Of a stretch of DNA of 64,000 nucleotides, positions 51,592 through 61,231 are shown piece by piece (the stretch's first letter is position 1; each line of letters starts with the position of its first letter). The DNA lies in contig NZ_JACXSI010000006.1 in the NCBI RefSeq assembly GCF_014712675.1, positions 1 through 64,000 on the forward strand, given 5' to 3'. This DNA is from Peribacillus faecalis (GTDB taxonomy: Bacteria; Bacillota; Bacilli; Bacillales; DSM-1321). Under the pieces are notes generated by a model. It made no database searches and was not told the DNA's origin. It saw only the letters and a program-made list of their open reading frames with translations. The position numbers and the translations under genes were made by a program.

Positions 51592-53843
51592 TCAATCATC
51601 CCCTTTCGTTCTACTACTTGCAAAATTTCCTCCGATGAGACCGGAAGTTTTTGAACCCAATAGCCGATTGCATTATGAATGGCGCTTACGATTGCCGGTG
51701 TTATCGAGATAGTGCCGATTTCTCCGACGCCCCTCGGACCGAATTGATCGTCCTCATACAGCTCTTCAATAGCGAACACATTCGTTTCAAATGGAGTATC
51801 GGCAATCGTCGGGATTAAGTACGAATCAAAATTGCGTACAGCATATTTGCCGTCAATCATTTTTGCTTCTTCCATTAATGTATAGCCGAGCGACATGATG
51901 CCGCCTCCTTCTATTTGTCCTCGGTAACCGTTCGGACTGACAACTGGTCCTGCCGCAATCACATGGTCAAGCGAAGTCACTTTCACCTTTCCCGTCAGCA
52001 GATCGACTTCCACATCAGCTCTTATGCCGCCGAAAGAATATAAAAAATGCCCGCCTGTGATTGCATCCGGGGTTGTCGGAAAATGAAAGCTCGTCAATAC
52101 GGTGCAATCTTCCACCAGTTTTGAAGACAATTGTTCAAATGTAATGACAGGCCCTTCATCGTTATTTTCTTGCCAGATGCCTCCGGGACCGACATACAGC
52201 TCTGCCACTGAGATACCTAAAAGCGATGAAGCATTACGGCACAGCTTATTTTTAAAAGGCGCTTTCATCCACTGTACGGAATGCCATACCATGCTCGTGC
52301 CCCGCGATGCGGTTGATGAACCGGACATCGGCACGAGTTCTGTGTCGCCGATGACAATTTGAATATCTTCCTTTCTGCAGCCGATTTCCTCGACAATAAT
52401 ATTTTCAATAACTGAAAGAAGCCCTTGGCCACACTCTTCGAACCCAAAGGAAATTTCAATTTTACCGTTTTTATTGAATGACAGTCTACCCCCGGCTGCG
52501 TCCAATCGTCCGAATCCTAAACCTCCGCCATGCATTGAAATCGCATATCCGGTGCCGGTTTTCTTCCATTGATCGGAAGCTTCCTGAGATTGTTTGCCCG
52601 CCGATTTAGTTTGCAGGAAGTGCAGGACGTCAGCTGCTCCGTTCGTCGGAGCGATCCGTTGACCTAAAGGCCCTAAATCAGTTGCGCTTCGCAAATTGAT
52701 TTTTCTTAATTCAAGCGGGTCGATTTGCAGGACGGAAGCGAGGCGGTCCATTTGGCCTTCCAAAGCAAAAGTAACTTGATTGCCGCCGAATCCGCGGAAC
52801 TCGCCTGCAACACCGTTATTTGTGAAAACAGACACCCCTTCCGTCTCGATATTCGGAATGATATACGGACCTGCCGCATGCTCAACCGCAAAATCTAAAA
52901 CAGCAGGACCTAATGTCGCATAAGCACCAGTATCGGCAATAATCCGCGTTTTATGGGCTAAAATTTTCCCCGATGCATCCGTTCCGGTTTTCATCGTAAT
53001 TTTCATCGGATGTCGTTTCAATCCTGCATCAATCGATTCCGTTCTGGAATTGTGTATTTTCACCGGACAGCCGCTCGCAAGTGCAAGCAATGCTCCGTAC
53101 GGTTGAATATTCAATTCATCTTTACCCCCGAATGAACCGCCCATCGGACTGGAAATGATTCGTATCTTACTCTCCGGCAGCCCTAAAATTCGTGACAATT
53201 GGAAACGGTCTTTGAAACCGTGCTGCGTGCCGGCATAGACAGTTATTCCGCCGTCATCTTCAGGCACAATCACACCACCCTCCGTTTCCATGTAAGCATG
53301 CATTTGCCTTGGAAGCTCATACGTCTCTTCGACGATGACGTCACATTGCGCAAACGCCGCCTCAACATCTCCATTTTGATAACCGGCACGATGAAGCACA
53401 TTACCGCCCGGGTGGAGCTTTACTGTATCCGAAAGCAACGCTTGTTCCGGACAATCGACAACCGGCAGCTGCACATACTCAACTTCAATCAGTTTGACCG
53501 CCTGCTCAGCAATCTCAAGAGTGTCTGCGGCAACCGCCGCGATTGCATCACCAACATAGCGCACTTTCTCTTCGCAAAGTACCGGCTGATCGGGCATGAC
53601 AATACCGAAACGATTCATCCCCGGCACATCTTTATAAGTAACAACTGCCTCCACACCCGGCAGCAGCTCTGCTTTCTCTGTTTGAATTGAGATGATTTTC
53701 GCATGAGGAAACGAACTTCTCAGCACTTTTCCATACAGCATGTTCGGGAAAGTAAAATCTGTTAAATAGAATAGTCCCCCCGTCACCTTCGAAACGCCGT
53801 CCGGTCTAATTCTTCCCCGTTCTTCCGTCTTATTGAAGTTCAT
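51582..53843 (-). CDS. pucD: Xanthine dehydrogenase-type molybdopterin-binding subunit
   Basis: A 753-residue catalytic subunit of the xanthine oxidase family. Mo-cofactor motifs are GGSFGGKDELN, GVAGEFRGFGGNQ and FGFEECGQG, and the catalytic Glu lies in RGVGEIGTISITPA near the C-terminus. The subunit order FAD-Mo-FeS and the neighbouring BMP importer suggest hypoxanthine/xanthine or a related purine as substrate; other N-heterocycles are possible. RBS AAGGAGG precedes the ATG. The cofactor would come from the moa/moe genes at 54.9-64 kb. Confidence 0.92.
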   Translation of the reverse strand: MNFNKTEERGRIRPDGVSKVTGGLFYLTDFTFPNMLYGKVLRSSFPHAKIISIQTEKAELLPGVEAVVTYKDVPGMNRFGIVMPDQPVLCEEKVRYVGDAIAAVAADTLEIAEQAVKLIEVEYVQLPVVDCPEQALLSDTVKLHPGGNVLHRAGYQNGDVEAAFAQCDVIVEETYELPRQMHAYMETEGGVIVPEDDGGITVYAGTQHGFKDRFQLSRILGLPESKIRIISSPMGGSFGGKDELNIQPYGALLALASGCPVKIHNSRTESIDAGLKRHPMKITMKTGTDASGKILAHKTRIIADTGAYATLGPAVLDFAVEHAAGPYIIPNIETEGVSVFTNNGVAGEFRGFGGNQVTFALEGQMDRLASVLQIDPLELRKINLRSATDLGPLGQRIAPTNGAADVLHFLQTKSAGKQSQEASDQWKKTGTGYAISMHGGGLGFGRLDAAGGRLSFNKNGKIEISFGFEECGQGLLSVIENIIVEEIGCRKEDIQIVIGDTELVPMSGSSTASRGTSMVWHSVQWMKAPFKNKLCRNASSLLGISVAELYVGPGGIWQENNDEGPVITFEQLSSKLVEDCTVLTSFHFPTTPDAITGGHFLYSFGGIRADVEVDLLTGKVKVTSLDHVIAAGPVVSPNGYRGQIEGGGIMSLGYTLMEEAKMIDGKYAVRNFDSYLIPTIADTPFETNVFAIEELYEDDQFGPRGVGEIGTISITPAIVSAIHNAIGYWVQKLPVSSEEILQVVERKGMIEWM

Positions 53844-54702
53844 TTACAGTCCCTCCTTTTCGCAAAAGATTTTTCAGCTCAGAAATAATAAGATTAGCCG
53901 CTGCCTTTTGACGATAATCGGCAGAAACAAAATCATCAGAAGCTGCTTTGAATTCGCTGTAAATTGATGCAAAAACCGCTTTCCAATCGATTTCTTCTAT
54001 TCGTTTCCCTCTTATAATCGGCTCGGTTTCATCTAAAAGGATCGGCTTATTGTCGCCGCCTCCTGCCGCAAGCCTGATATCATCAATGGTTCCAAGATCT
54101 GTTTTCGTTATTGTGCCGGCAACTGTCACAATCGCTGCCGTGAATGATTCGCGTCTGCCAATTTTTTTAAAGAAGGACGACTCTTTCGTAGCCGGTAACA
54201 AAATGTGCGTCAGAAGCTGATTTTTAACGGGGCTTTTCAACCAGTTTGATATTTCGATTTCTTCTCCTTGAACGAGAAGCTTTGCATTCAGCGCCAGCAA
54301 TAACGGAATAAGATCGCCGATTCCCCCCATGATATTGCCGCCGATTGTCGCACGAGATCGAACAGCCGGTGCTGCGATCGATTGGACAGCCTGCGATAAA
54401 ATCGGCTGCGCTGTTTGAATGGTCGAGTGTTTGCGACACTGTGCCAATGTCGTTAAAGCGCCAATCTTTAATAGACCTTCTTCTGCCACCTTAATTTCTT
54501 TTAATGAAGGAATGAGCTCAAGACTAATTAAATGGCGCGGAATACGATGCCCGCTTTCCCATTGAATTTGCAGCAATGTTCCGCCGGAAATATATCGCGC
54601 CTCACTACCGAGTCTGCTCATTTGTTCAATGGCAGTTTCAATGGAGGTAGGCATCCATACTTGTGTAGATTGTAACGCGGAAGCTTCATTATGCTGAATC
54701 AT
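53830..54702 (-). CDS. pucC: Xanthine dehydrogenase-type FAD-binding subunit
   Basis: A 290-residue FAD subunit. The PCMH FAD-binding motifs are visible as RYISGGTLLQIQW and ATIGGNIMGGIGDLIPLLLAL, with a CO-dehydrogenase flavoprotein C-terminal domain after about residue 175. RBS AAGGAGG precedes the ATG at 54702. It is the first gene of an eight-gene minus-strand operon that continues to the Rieske oxygenase. No riboswitch is visible in the 240 bases upstream. Confidence 0.92.
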   Translation of the reverse strand: MIQHNEASALQSTQVWMPTSIETAIEQMSRLGSEARYISGGTLLQIQWESGHRIPRHLISLELIPSLKEIKVAEEGLLKIGALTTLAQCRKHSTIQTAQPILSQAVQSIAAPAVRSRATIGGNIMGGIGDLIPLLLALNAKLLVQGEEIEISNWLKSPVKNQLLTHILLPATKESSFFKKIGRRESFTAAIVTVAGTITKTDLGTIDDIRLAAGGGDNKPILLDETEPIIRGKRIEEIDWKAVFASIYSEFKAASDDFVSADYRQKAAANLIISELKNLLRKGGTVNELQ

Positions 54703-54941
54703 CTCGATTAACCTCCTTCTTGTAAACTTTTAATACGGTAATTATCCTTACATTTTATGTAATATTAAGTAACATGATAACAATTTATCCTTTTATTGTC
54801 ATTGTGTATTTTGCACTAACTTCTTATCTTCTTTAGTTAAAATAAACAAAAATGATGTTAGATAATATCACATTTTCCTTTTTCAGCCACCATCCATTAT
54901 AATGAAATTATCACTTGCGATTAGGGAGGATTTTTTTACAT

Positions 54942-55439
54942 ATGGGTCAATTCACGCATTTCAACGGACAAGGACGGGCAAAAATGGTCGACATTTCAGA
55001 TAAAGCCGAATCAATTCGGACAGCTGTCGCCAAATCCTCGATCTCAACCAATCAAGCAATCTATCAGCAAATTATTGACGGCACCAATAAAAAAGGTGAC
55101 GTGCTCGCTGTCGCTCAAGTAGCAGGGATCATGGCTGCCAAACAAACGTCAAACATAATCCCAATGTGCCATCCGATTGCTCTGACAGGCGTCAATATCA
55201 GCTTTGAGTGGAAGATTGATGAGCTGAAGAGCGAGTATGCAATAGTAATAGAAGCTGAAGTGAAAACGAAGGGTTCGACAGGCGTGGAAATGGAGGCACT
55301 GACAGCTGTTTCAGCTGCGGCACTGACGATTTACGATATGTGCAAAGCACTCGATAAACAGATGGTAATTGGTCCCACGATGCTGGTTAAGAAAACAGGC
55401 GGTAAGAATGGGGATTTTTTCGTGGAGAAGACTTTATGA
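54942..55439 (+). CDS. moaC: Cyclic pyranopterin monophosphate synthase
   Basis: MoaC, 165 residues, converts the MoaA product 3',8-cyclo-GTP to cyclic pyranopterin monophosphate in molybdopterin synthesis. The family motifs [35 protein letters not shown] and [20 protein letters not shown] are all present. ATG at 54942 is chosen for the GGGAGGAT site just upstream; a frame opening at 54915 lacks one. A possible TATAAT lies at 54898-54903. It is divergent from the xanthine dehydrogenase operon. No moaA is in the window. Confidence 0.95.
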   Translation: MGQFTHFNGQGRAKMVDISDKAESIRTAVAKSSISTNQAIYQQIIDGTNKKGDVLAVAQVAGIMAAKQTSNIIPMCHPIALTGVNISFEWKIDELKSEYAIVIEAEVKTKGSTGVEMEALTAVSAAALTIYDMCKALDKQMVIGPTMLVKKTGGKNGDFFVEKTL

Positions 55440-55582
55440 TTTGGAATGCTAAAATTTCGGGTTTTCATTTGCAGCAAGCAATATGAAAAAAATTTATCAG
55501 CTGTTGGAAGAGGATGAAGTTTTAGTTAGCGAAGTTGGAGTTCTTAAGAGCTACTTAATTTAGTTGAACGAGTTGAATAAGT

Positions 55583-55622
55583 AAAAAAGGAAACCCGCGA
55601 AAATCAGGTTTCCTTTTAATCT
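55583..55622. terminator. Bidirectional terminator between moaC and a lipoprotein gene
   Basis: AAAAAGGAAACC/GGTTTCCTTTT hairpin with T-runs on both strands, between convergent genes. About 140 bases before it hold only a weak 26-codon frame without an RBS. Confidence 0.85.
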
Positions 55623-55631
55623 TAATATTTA

Positions 55632-56282
55632 TTAAAACTCAATATCCGGCTCGTACGTAAATGGCTCACGGACGAAAATCTCATTGTTTCCTGATTGCCC
55701 GATTACTTCCTCTGTACCATTTCCGTTCATCAGCAGCTTAATGCCCAGCAAGTCCGGGAAATTCGCAAAATAACTTTCTGTCATTGCATTTAAGAAAATA
55801 TAAGTACCTGCTGAACCTTGAACTTTTGTTGCGTTTTCATCATAATCAAGTACCAACAATTTATTGTCATCTTCAAATCGGTAGCTGTTTAAACCAATAT
55901 CATATCCTTTTGTAACAAAACTATGAATTGTTTCTACTAAATCTTTTTCTTTATCATAAGGCTGGATTGTCGGGTATACATAACTTGCAGTGTCATCCCC
56001 TTGGAAAAGAACGATATAATCTTCTGTTTTCGCTATGTCTATGCTTCCTTCTTCAGAATTGCTATCTGATTCTGTACCTTCTGAACTGCCGGCTTCTTCT
56101 TTCAACTGTTCAATCTCTTCCTTTTGTTCTGCAATTTCAGCTTCATATTCTTTTATTTGTTCCGCCTGTGTATCAACTGTTTCCTGCAAAGAATCCTTAT
56201 TTGTATTATCTTCCGATACACTTTCGGCACAGCCAGCTAACAGTAAACATGTAAGCCCAATCGCAAACAATGTCTTTTTCAT
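55632..56282 (-). CDS. Lipoprotein with coiled coil and possible GerMN-like domain
   Basis: A 216-residue lipoprotein with lipobox LLAGC, a coiled-coil stretch (about residues 30-65, ending KEEIEQLKEEAG), a Ser/Glu-rich linker, and a C-terminal alpha/beta domain (about 85-216: YIVLFQGDDTASYVYPT, FLNAMTESYFANFP, IKLLMNGNGTEEV) with the layout of GerM/spore-type GerMN domains. RBS GAGGGG precedes the ATG. The domain assignment is tentative. Confidence 0.7.
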   Translation of the reverse strand: MKKTLFAIGLTCLLLAGCAESVSEDNTNKDSLQETVDTQAEQIKEYEAEIAEQKEEIEQLKEEAGSSEGTESDSNSEEGSIDIAKTEDYIVLFQGDDTASYVYPTIQPYDKEKDLVETIHSFVTKGYDIGLNSYRFEDDNKLLVLDYDENATKVQGSAGTYIFLNAMTESYFANFPDLLGIKLLMNGNGTEEVIGQSGNNEIFVREPFTYEPDIEF

Positions 56283-56383
56283 ATTTTCCCCTCAAATCCA
56301 TAACTATGTAAGGTTTTAATTATCTAATTAGCACAATAATTCCCATATAGCTGAACGACTAATGTGACAGCTATATAGATTAT

Positions 56384-56734
56384 TTAAAATGATTTAAGTA
56401 AAGAAGAAAGATTGTTTAACGTATGCAGCCTCGCCGTCATAAAAAACAAATCGTTTTCATTTCTTGCAACGAATTCATTAATGACTTGCAGAGCTTTTTC
56501 CAAATCATTTACGAGTAAGGTCGTATATGATTCATTCCAGCAAAAGCGGTTAATGCGCTCCAATTCATCTGCAATGACACGAAGCTTATACTCATCGATA
56601 AACAGCTTCACTTGGTACCATTTATCTTGATCTGTAATGAGGGCAGTTTTGTTCTCCCAATTATTCTCCACAAAATCTATAAATCCATATAGATTTTCCG
56701 CTAATAGATTGGCCATTCTCATATAATATTCCAT
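56384..56734 (-). CDS. Small helical cytoplasmic protein of unknown function
   Basis: About 116 residues, all-helical and charged, without signal or membrane segments (NLYGFIDFVENNWENK, VIADELERINRFCW, DLEKALQVINEFV). ATG at 56734 is supported by GAGGAG about seven bases upstream; the longer frame from 56749 lacks a site. I do not recognise the family. Confidence 0.55.
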   Translation of the reverse strand: MEYYMRMANLLAENLYGFIDFVENNWENKTALITDQDKWYQVKLFIDEYKLRVIADELERINRFCWNESYTTLLVNDLEKALQVINEFVARNENDLFFMTARLHTLNNLSSLLKSF

Positions 56735-56912
56735 CCAACATCTCCTCAAATCTCTTATTTTTATTACAGTATATGATTTTAGAGATTGGAAAAATTCCGA
56801 ATTGACTACATTTTTAGTAAAATAAAAGAAAAGGACGAGACTCTGTTAGAGTTAGAGTCACCGTCCTATACTCATGCTTCAATATTCAGTTTGCTATTTT
56901 ATCACTCATTGT

Positions 56913-57569
56913 TCATGAACAGACACTATCCCCTAAATCTAAAAAATCCCCTTTTTTCAATATTGTAATAAAATGCTTCAATATCCTCGCTGTCAGGCCC
57001 CAAATCGTATACTGCCCGTATTCGAAAAACCATTCCTCCATCGATCGCGCGCGCCATTGGTATTCAGTGCCGTTCATGATTTTATCGAAAGGAAAGTCCG
57101 GTGATGGCTCAGGCGTAATGTTTACATGATGCAAGTATGGCTCGTGATTCAGCAGCCATTTGACAGGAACTGTGAACAATTCTTCCACTTCATCCTTACT
57201 GTAATCTCTCAAAAACTGATCCCCTTCAATCACCCCAACAAACGGATAGATGACAAATGATGGCGAGGCTATATACGGACTTAGTTGTCCAATTACTTGA
57301 ATCGTCTTTTCATCAATCTTCAATTCTTCTGAAGTTTCACGTAATGCCGCAGCTAACGGAGAGACATCCGTTGCATCAATTCGTCCTCCTGGGAAACTGA
57401 TATCGCCCGGTTGCTTTCTCATTTTCAATGCACGAACCTCGAACAAAATATGCCATTCACCCTCGACTTGCACTAACGGAATTAAAACAGCTGACCGAAA
57501 TGCCGTGTCTTCCCCAATAAATAATCCTTGATGTTTACTTAGCTGACCTTTTAATTTATCCAGGAACAT
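56913..57569 (-). CDS. Nudix hydrolase, CoA pyrophosphatase type (NudL/YeaB)
   Basis: About 218 residues. The Nudix box runs GGRIDATDVSPLAAALRETSEEL and the preceding motif LFEVRALKMRKQPGDISFPGG is the UPF0035 hallmark of coenzyme A pyrophosphatases, which cleave CoA to 4'-phosphopantetheine and 3',5'-ADP. ATG at 57569 has GAGGTGG nine bases upstream. Confidence 0.88.
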   Translation of the reverse strand: MFLDKLKGQLSKHQGLFIGEDTAFRSAVLIPLVQVEGEWHILFEVRALKMRKQPGDISFPGGRIDATDVSPLAAALRETSEELKIDEKTIQVIGQLSPYIASPSFVIYPFVGVIEGDQFLRDYSKDEVEELFTVPVKWLLNHEPYLHHVNITPEPSPDFPFDKIMNGTEYQWRARSMEEWFFEYGQYTIWGLTARILKHFITILKKGDFLDLGDSVCS

Positions 57570-57705
57570 GAAAAATTCCCACCTCAATGTTTTATTTTAA
57601 TCGTACCATTAATCATACTGCAGGATAAAGATTTCTTTCTATTAATTCAGAAAATGAAAATAATTCTTTTTATGGTAATATAAAGATATACAAGGAGGGT
57701 AACTA

Positions 57706-58032
57706 ATGAAACAATTTCTCACTATACTAGCTACACTAGTCTTTTTGATAGCCCTTAATTTCGGTATCAGTTCTGTTACCGATACTCATTTCGTGGATTT
57801 CTCATTTGTAGTCGGTCTGACTGTCAGTGTATTGATTTGGTATTTTACATCTAAGGGCGGGTATACAGCAAAACATGCTGACACTCTTGCCCAAGCTGAA
57901 ACAATGAATTGGAAAATAAAAAATGAGAAATTCTCATTCCGATTTAATACAGCATTTCTGACAGCTATCGCTTATACTGTCGTTGCAATCGGCATAACTT
58001 TCTACTATTATAAGGATTATTTTTTGACTTGA
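57706..58032 (+). CDS. Small membrane protein of unknown function
   Basis: A 108-residue protein with three transmembrane helices (about 5-20, 33-48, 85-103) and a short polar loop containing YTAKHADTLAQAETMNWK. RBS AAGGAGGG precedes the ATG. A hairpin terminator (GAAGCTATAAAGG with its complement) follows at about 58090-58125. I do not recognise the family. Confidence 0.65.
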   Translation: MKQFLTILATLVFLIALNFGISSVTDTHFVDFSFVVGLTVSVLIWYFTSKGGYTAKHADTLAQAETMNWKIKNEKFSFRFNTAFLTAIAYTVVAIGITFYYYKDYFLT

Positions 58033-58087
58033 TGAAGGATTGTTTAGGTTGTGAACTGGCAAATATACATAGAAACAAGCTGAAAAA

Positions 58088-58130
58088 TGAGTGAAGCTAT
58101 AAAGGCATTAAACCCTTTATAGCTTCTTCG
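58088..58130 (+). terminator. Terminator after the small membrane protein
   Basis: GAAGCTATAAAGG pairs with CC(C)TTTATAGCTTC across a short loop, followed by a T-containing tail. Confidence 0.7.
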
Positions 58131-58190
58131 CTTTATTGCAAAAGATTAGTTTTTTAAAAATGAGGGTAATGAATATTTCGAGTCTATTAG

Positions 58191-59075
<885 letters not shown>

Positions 59076-59251
59076 TTAGCAAGAATCGCTTTGGTTTTCC
59101 CCAGGCCTTTTCTTTTTAAACTGGACATTGATGATCGTCAATTGCGATAATAAATTTCTCACTTATTCTCTAGTGAATTTTTACGGACTCGTTCGAAATC
59201 AAACTTATCTCTTGGCATCAGATATCCCATTATAATCAGCTCCAATAAAGA

Positions 59252-59290
59252 TTAAAACATCCGCCCGCACAATACGGACGGATGCATTTT
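59252..59290 (-). terminator. Terminator of the yceI-family gene
   Basis: CATCCG-x-CCG/CGG-x-CGGATG hairpin (59258-59267 with 59275-59284) followed by a T-run on the minus strand. Confidence 0.8.
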
Positions 59291-59294
59291 AAAA

Positions 59295-59822
59295 TTAAGC
59301 AGCTGGATTCAATTCGACTTCGATTTTCAATTTCACGTCTTTACCGATTAGCACGCCGCCTGTTTCTAGTGCCGCATTGTAAGTAAGTCCGAATTCTTCA
59401 CGGTTGATTTTTGCTTCTGCTTCAAAACCGTAAACTTCTACACCCCATGGGTTTACGCCTTTACCGTTATATTCGACTTCAAGAGTCACTTGTTTTGTTA
59501 CGCCTTTAATTGTCATATCGCCTGTCACTTCGTAGTCGTCCCCGTCTTTTGTGATGCTTGTTGATACGAAGTCGATTGTCGGAAAGCTTTCCGCATCGAA
59601 GAAATCGCCTGTTCTTAAGTGGTTGTCGCGGTCTGCATTACGAGTGTTAATGCTTGCTACATCAATTTTGAATGCAATCGTTGCTGTCGTTAAATCTGTT
59701 AGATCAGCCGCTTCTACTTCAGCTGTGTAAGATTCAAACTGACCTTTCACTTTTGATACCATCATATGTTTCACTTCAAATCCAATCGTTGTGTGCGCTT
59801 GATCCACTGTAAATTTCGCCAT
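59295..59822 (-). CDS. YceI-family lipid/isoprenoid-binding protein
   Basis: A 175-residue YceI protein with a lipocalin-like beta-barrel thought to bind isoprenoid quinones or related lipids. It starts with the typical FTVDQAHTTIGFEVKHMMVSKVKG and has NTRNADRDNHLRTGDFFDAESFP. There is no signal peptide, so it is cytoplasmic, as in other Bacilli. RBS TTGGAGG precedes the ATG. Two MhqR-type palindromes lie upstream, which suggests induction by quinones or related electrophiles. Confidence 0.92.
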   Translation of the reverse strand: MAKFTVDQAHTTIGFEVKHMMVSKVKGQFESYTAEVEAADLTDLTTATIAFKIDVASINTRNADRDNHLRTGDFFDAESFPTIDFVSTSITKDGDDYEVTGDMTIKGVTKQVTLEVEYNGKGVNPWGVEVYGFEAEAKINREEFGLTYNAALETGGVLIGKDVKLKIEVELNPAA

Positions 59823-59853
59823 TTTAAAATTCCTCCAATTTGTTTGTATGTCT

Positions 59854-59871
59854 TATCTCGAAATCGAGGTA
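59854..59871 (-). promoter_or_regulatory. MhqR-like operator, proximal
   Basis: TATCTC-GAAATC-GAGGTA, an imperfect palindrome between the promoter region and the ribosome binding site of the yceI gene. It matches the B. subtilis MhqR consensus (tATCTcgaAtTCgAGATa) at most positions. Confidence 0.6.
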
Positions 59872-59937
59872 TTTGCCCAAAAAAGTTTTCAGCTCTATCA
59901 TGCTATGAAGCTTACAAACTTTTTTAAAAACAAATGT

Positions 59938-59978
59938 TGTCAATTTATTTCGAATCTTTTTATCTCAACTTCGAGATA
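59938..59978 (-). promoter_or_regulatory. yceI promoter region with distal MhqR-like operator
   Basis: A perfect-arm palindrome TATCTC-AACTTC-GAGATA (59961-59978) lies just upstream of a TTGACA -35 element on the minus strand (59938-59943). No good -10 is evident at 17 bases. Confidence 0.6.
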
Positions 59979-60023
59979 AATTTACCACACATCCGAAACT
60001 AATGTCAATATATTTTGATTATT

Positions 60024-60527
60024 TTATTTTTTTAATTCACTTGCAATATGATGAAGTTCAGGCAAAATTAACTTTTCCATCGCCAGCCGGACTGCATTGG
60101 TCGAACCCGGCGTTGAAAAAATAACTGTCTCACCTTTTATCCCGGCTATCGCTCTTGAAAGCATTGAAGCAGATCCAATCTCCTCATAGCTCAGCATTCT
60201 GAACACTTCGCCGTAGCCTGGAATTGTCTTTTCAATTAGTTCCTCTATCACTTCATATGTCACATCACGTTTAGACAGGCCTGTGCCGCCATTCGTCAAA
60301 ATGACATCAATACGATCGCTTTCACATCCTGCTAAAAGTGCCGCTTCAATCTCTTCTTTTTCATCTTTTACAACCTGGTAATCTGTCACTTCATATCGGT
60401 TTTTCTTCAGCAAGCTCAACATAAGCTGCCCGCTTTTATCCGTTAACTCATGGCGTGTATCGCTAATCGTCAAAACCATGACCCTGAGTTGTTCAAACGG
60501 CTGGCTCTTATGTTCAATATGACTCAT
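60024..60527 (-). CDS. moaB: Molybdopterin adenylyltransferase-type protein
   Basis: A 167-residue MoaB/Mog-fold protein that adenylates molybdopterin before Mo insertion. The motif ILTNGGTGLSKRDVTYEVIE and FSTPGSTNAVRLAMEKLILPEL are characteristic. ATG at 60527 follows AAGGGGGAATTAAA; the longer frame from 60590 would overlap moaD and lacks a site. It is the last gene of the moeB-moeA-moaE-moaD-moaB group. Confidence 0.92.
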   Translation of the reverse strand: MSHIEHKSQPFEQLRVMVLTISDTRHELTDKSGQLMLSLLKKNRYEVTDYQVVKDEKEEIEAALLAGCESDRIDVILTNGGTGLSKRDVTYEVIEELIEKTIPGYGEVFRMLSYEEIGSASMLSRAIAGIKGETVIFSTPGSTNAVRLAMEKLILPELHHIASELKK

Positions 60528-60546
60528 TTTAATTCCCCCTTTTTTC

Positions 60547-60780
60547 TCATCCTCCACTGACTGGCGGCAAAAAGGCGACCGTATCGCCATCTTTCACAAT
60601 ATCTTCTTCAAAGGCATATTCCTCATTGATAGCTGCCATAGCAGCCTGAAACAGTGCATGCGGATATTTCTGCTGCAAATGTTCCTTTACTTGCTTTACA
60701 GTCCATTCATTTGCCTCTAGCTGCAAGCTGCGCTTTCCTATCTCCTCCTGCAGCTGTGCAAACAGCAACACTTTAATCAT
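60547..60780 (-). CDS. moaD: Molybdopterin synthase small subunit
   Basis: A 77-residue ubiquitin-like sulfur carrier ending in the required Gly-Gly (FLPPVSGG). The C-terminal glycine is adenylated by MoeB, then thiocarboxylated, and donates sulfur to the dithiolene of molybdopterin within MoaE. Its ATG overlaps the end of moaE by 8 bases, and AAGGAGGGG lies upstream. Confidence 0.95.
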   Translation of the reverse strand: MIKVLLFAQLQEEIGKRSLQLEANEWTVKQVKEHLQQKYPHALFQAAMAAINEEYAFEEDIVKDGDTVAFLPPVSGG

Positions 60781-61231
60781 CTAACCCCTCCTTCGCATAA
60801 GAATGACGCTCTAATTGATCGCCGATCCATTTCGTGCCATCCTCCCAGTACTCTTTCTTCCAAATTGGCACGATTTCTTTAATCCTTTCTATCGCATATT
60901 GGTTCGCTTCATAAGCGGCTTGCCGGTGGGGTGATGATACTGCGATGACGACTGCTGTTTCGCTTATTTCCAAACGACCGATGCGGTGTGTAATCGCCAC
61001 TTTTGTATTCGGCCACTTCTCCTCTATTTCTGCTCCAATCTTTTCCAGGCTCTTCACAGCCATCGACACATACGCTTCATATTCAAGCGACAGCGTTCTT
61101 TTTCCGTTCGTCATTTCTCGTACTGTTCCGATAAAGACTGTAATCGCTCCGGCATCGGCAGATTGCACCTTTTGAATTACTTCATCTGTAACAATCGATG
61201 TTTCTACAATCGCAAATAATTCGTTTTCCAT
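60773..61231 (-). CDS. moaE: Molybdopterin synthase catalytic subunit
   Basis: A 152-residue MoaE. Motifs are GAITVFIGTVREMTNGKRT, LEYEAYVSMA, ITHRIGRLEI and the catalytic-Lys region PIWKKEYWEDGTKW. RBS AAAGGAG precedes the ATG. It is followed directly by moaD, with which it forms the heterotetrameric synthase. Confidence 0.95.
   Translation of the reverse strand: MENELFAIVETSIVTDEVIQKVQSADAGAITVFIGTVREMTNGKRTLSLEYEAYVSMAVKSLEKIGAEIEEKWPNTKVAITHRIGRLEISETAVVIAVSSPHRQAAYEANQYAIERIKEIVPIWKKEYWEDGTKWIGDQLERHSYAKEGLDD

Noticed and set aside
54703-54941. Possible molybdenum-cofactor or purine riboswitch between the xanthine dehydrogenase operon and moaC
   Set aside because: No conserved aptamer elements are seen; only AT-rich promoter-like sequence.
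55483-55563. 26-codon frame after moaC
   Set aside because: No ribosome binding site, not recognisable, and located before a terminator.
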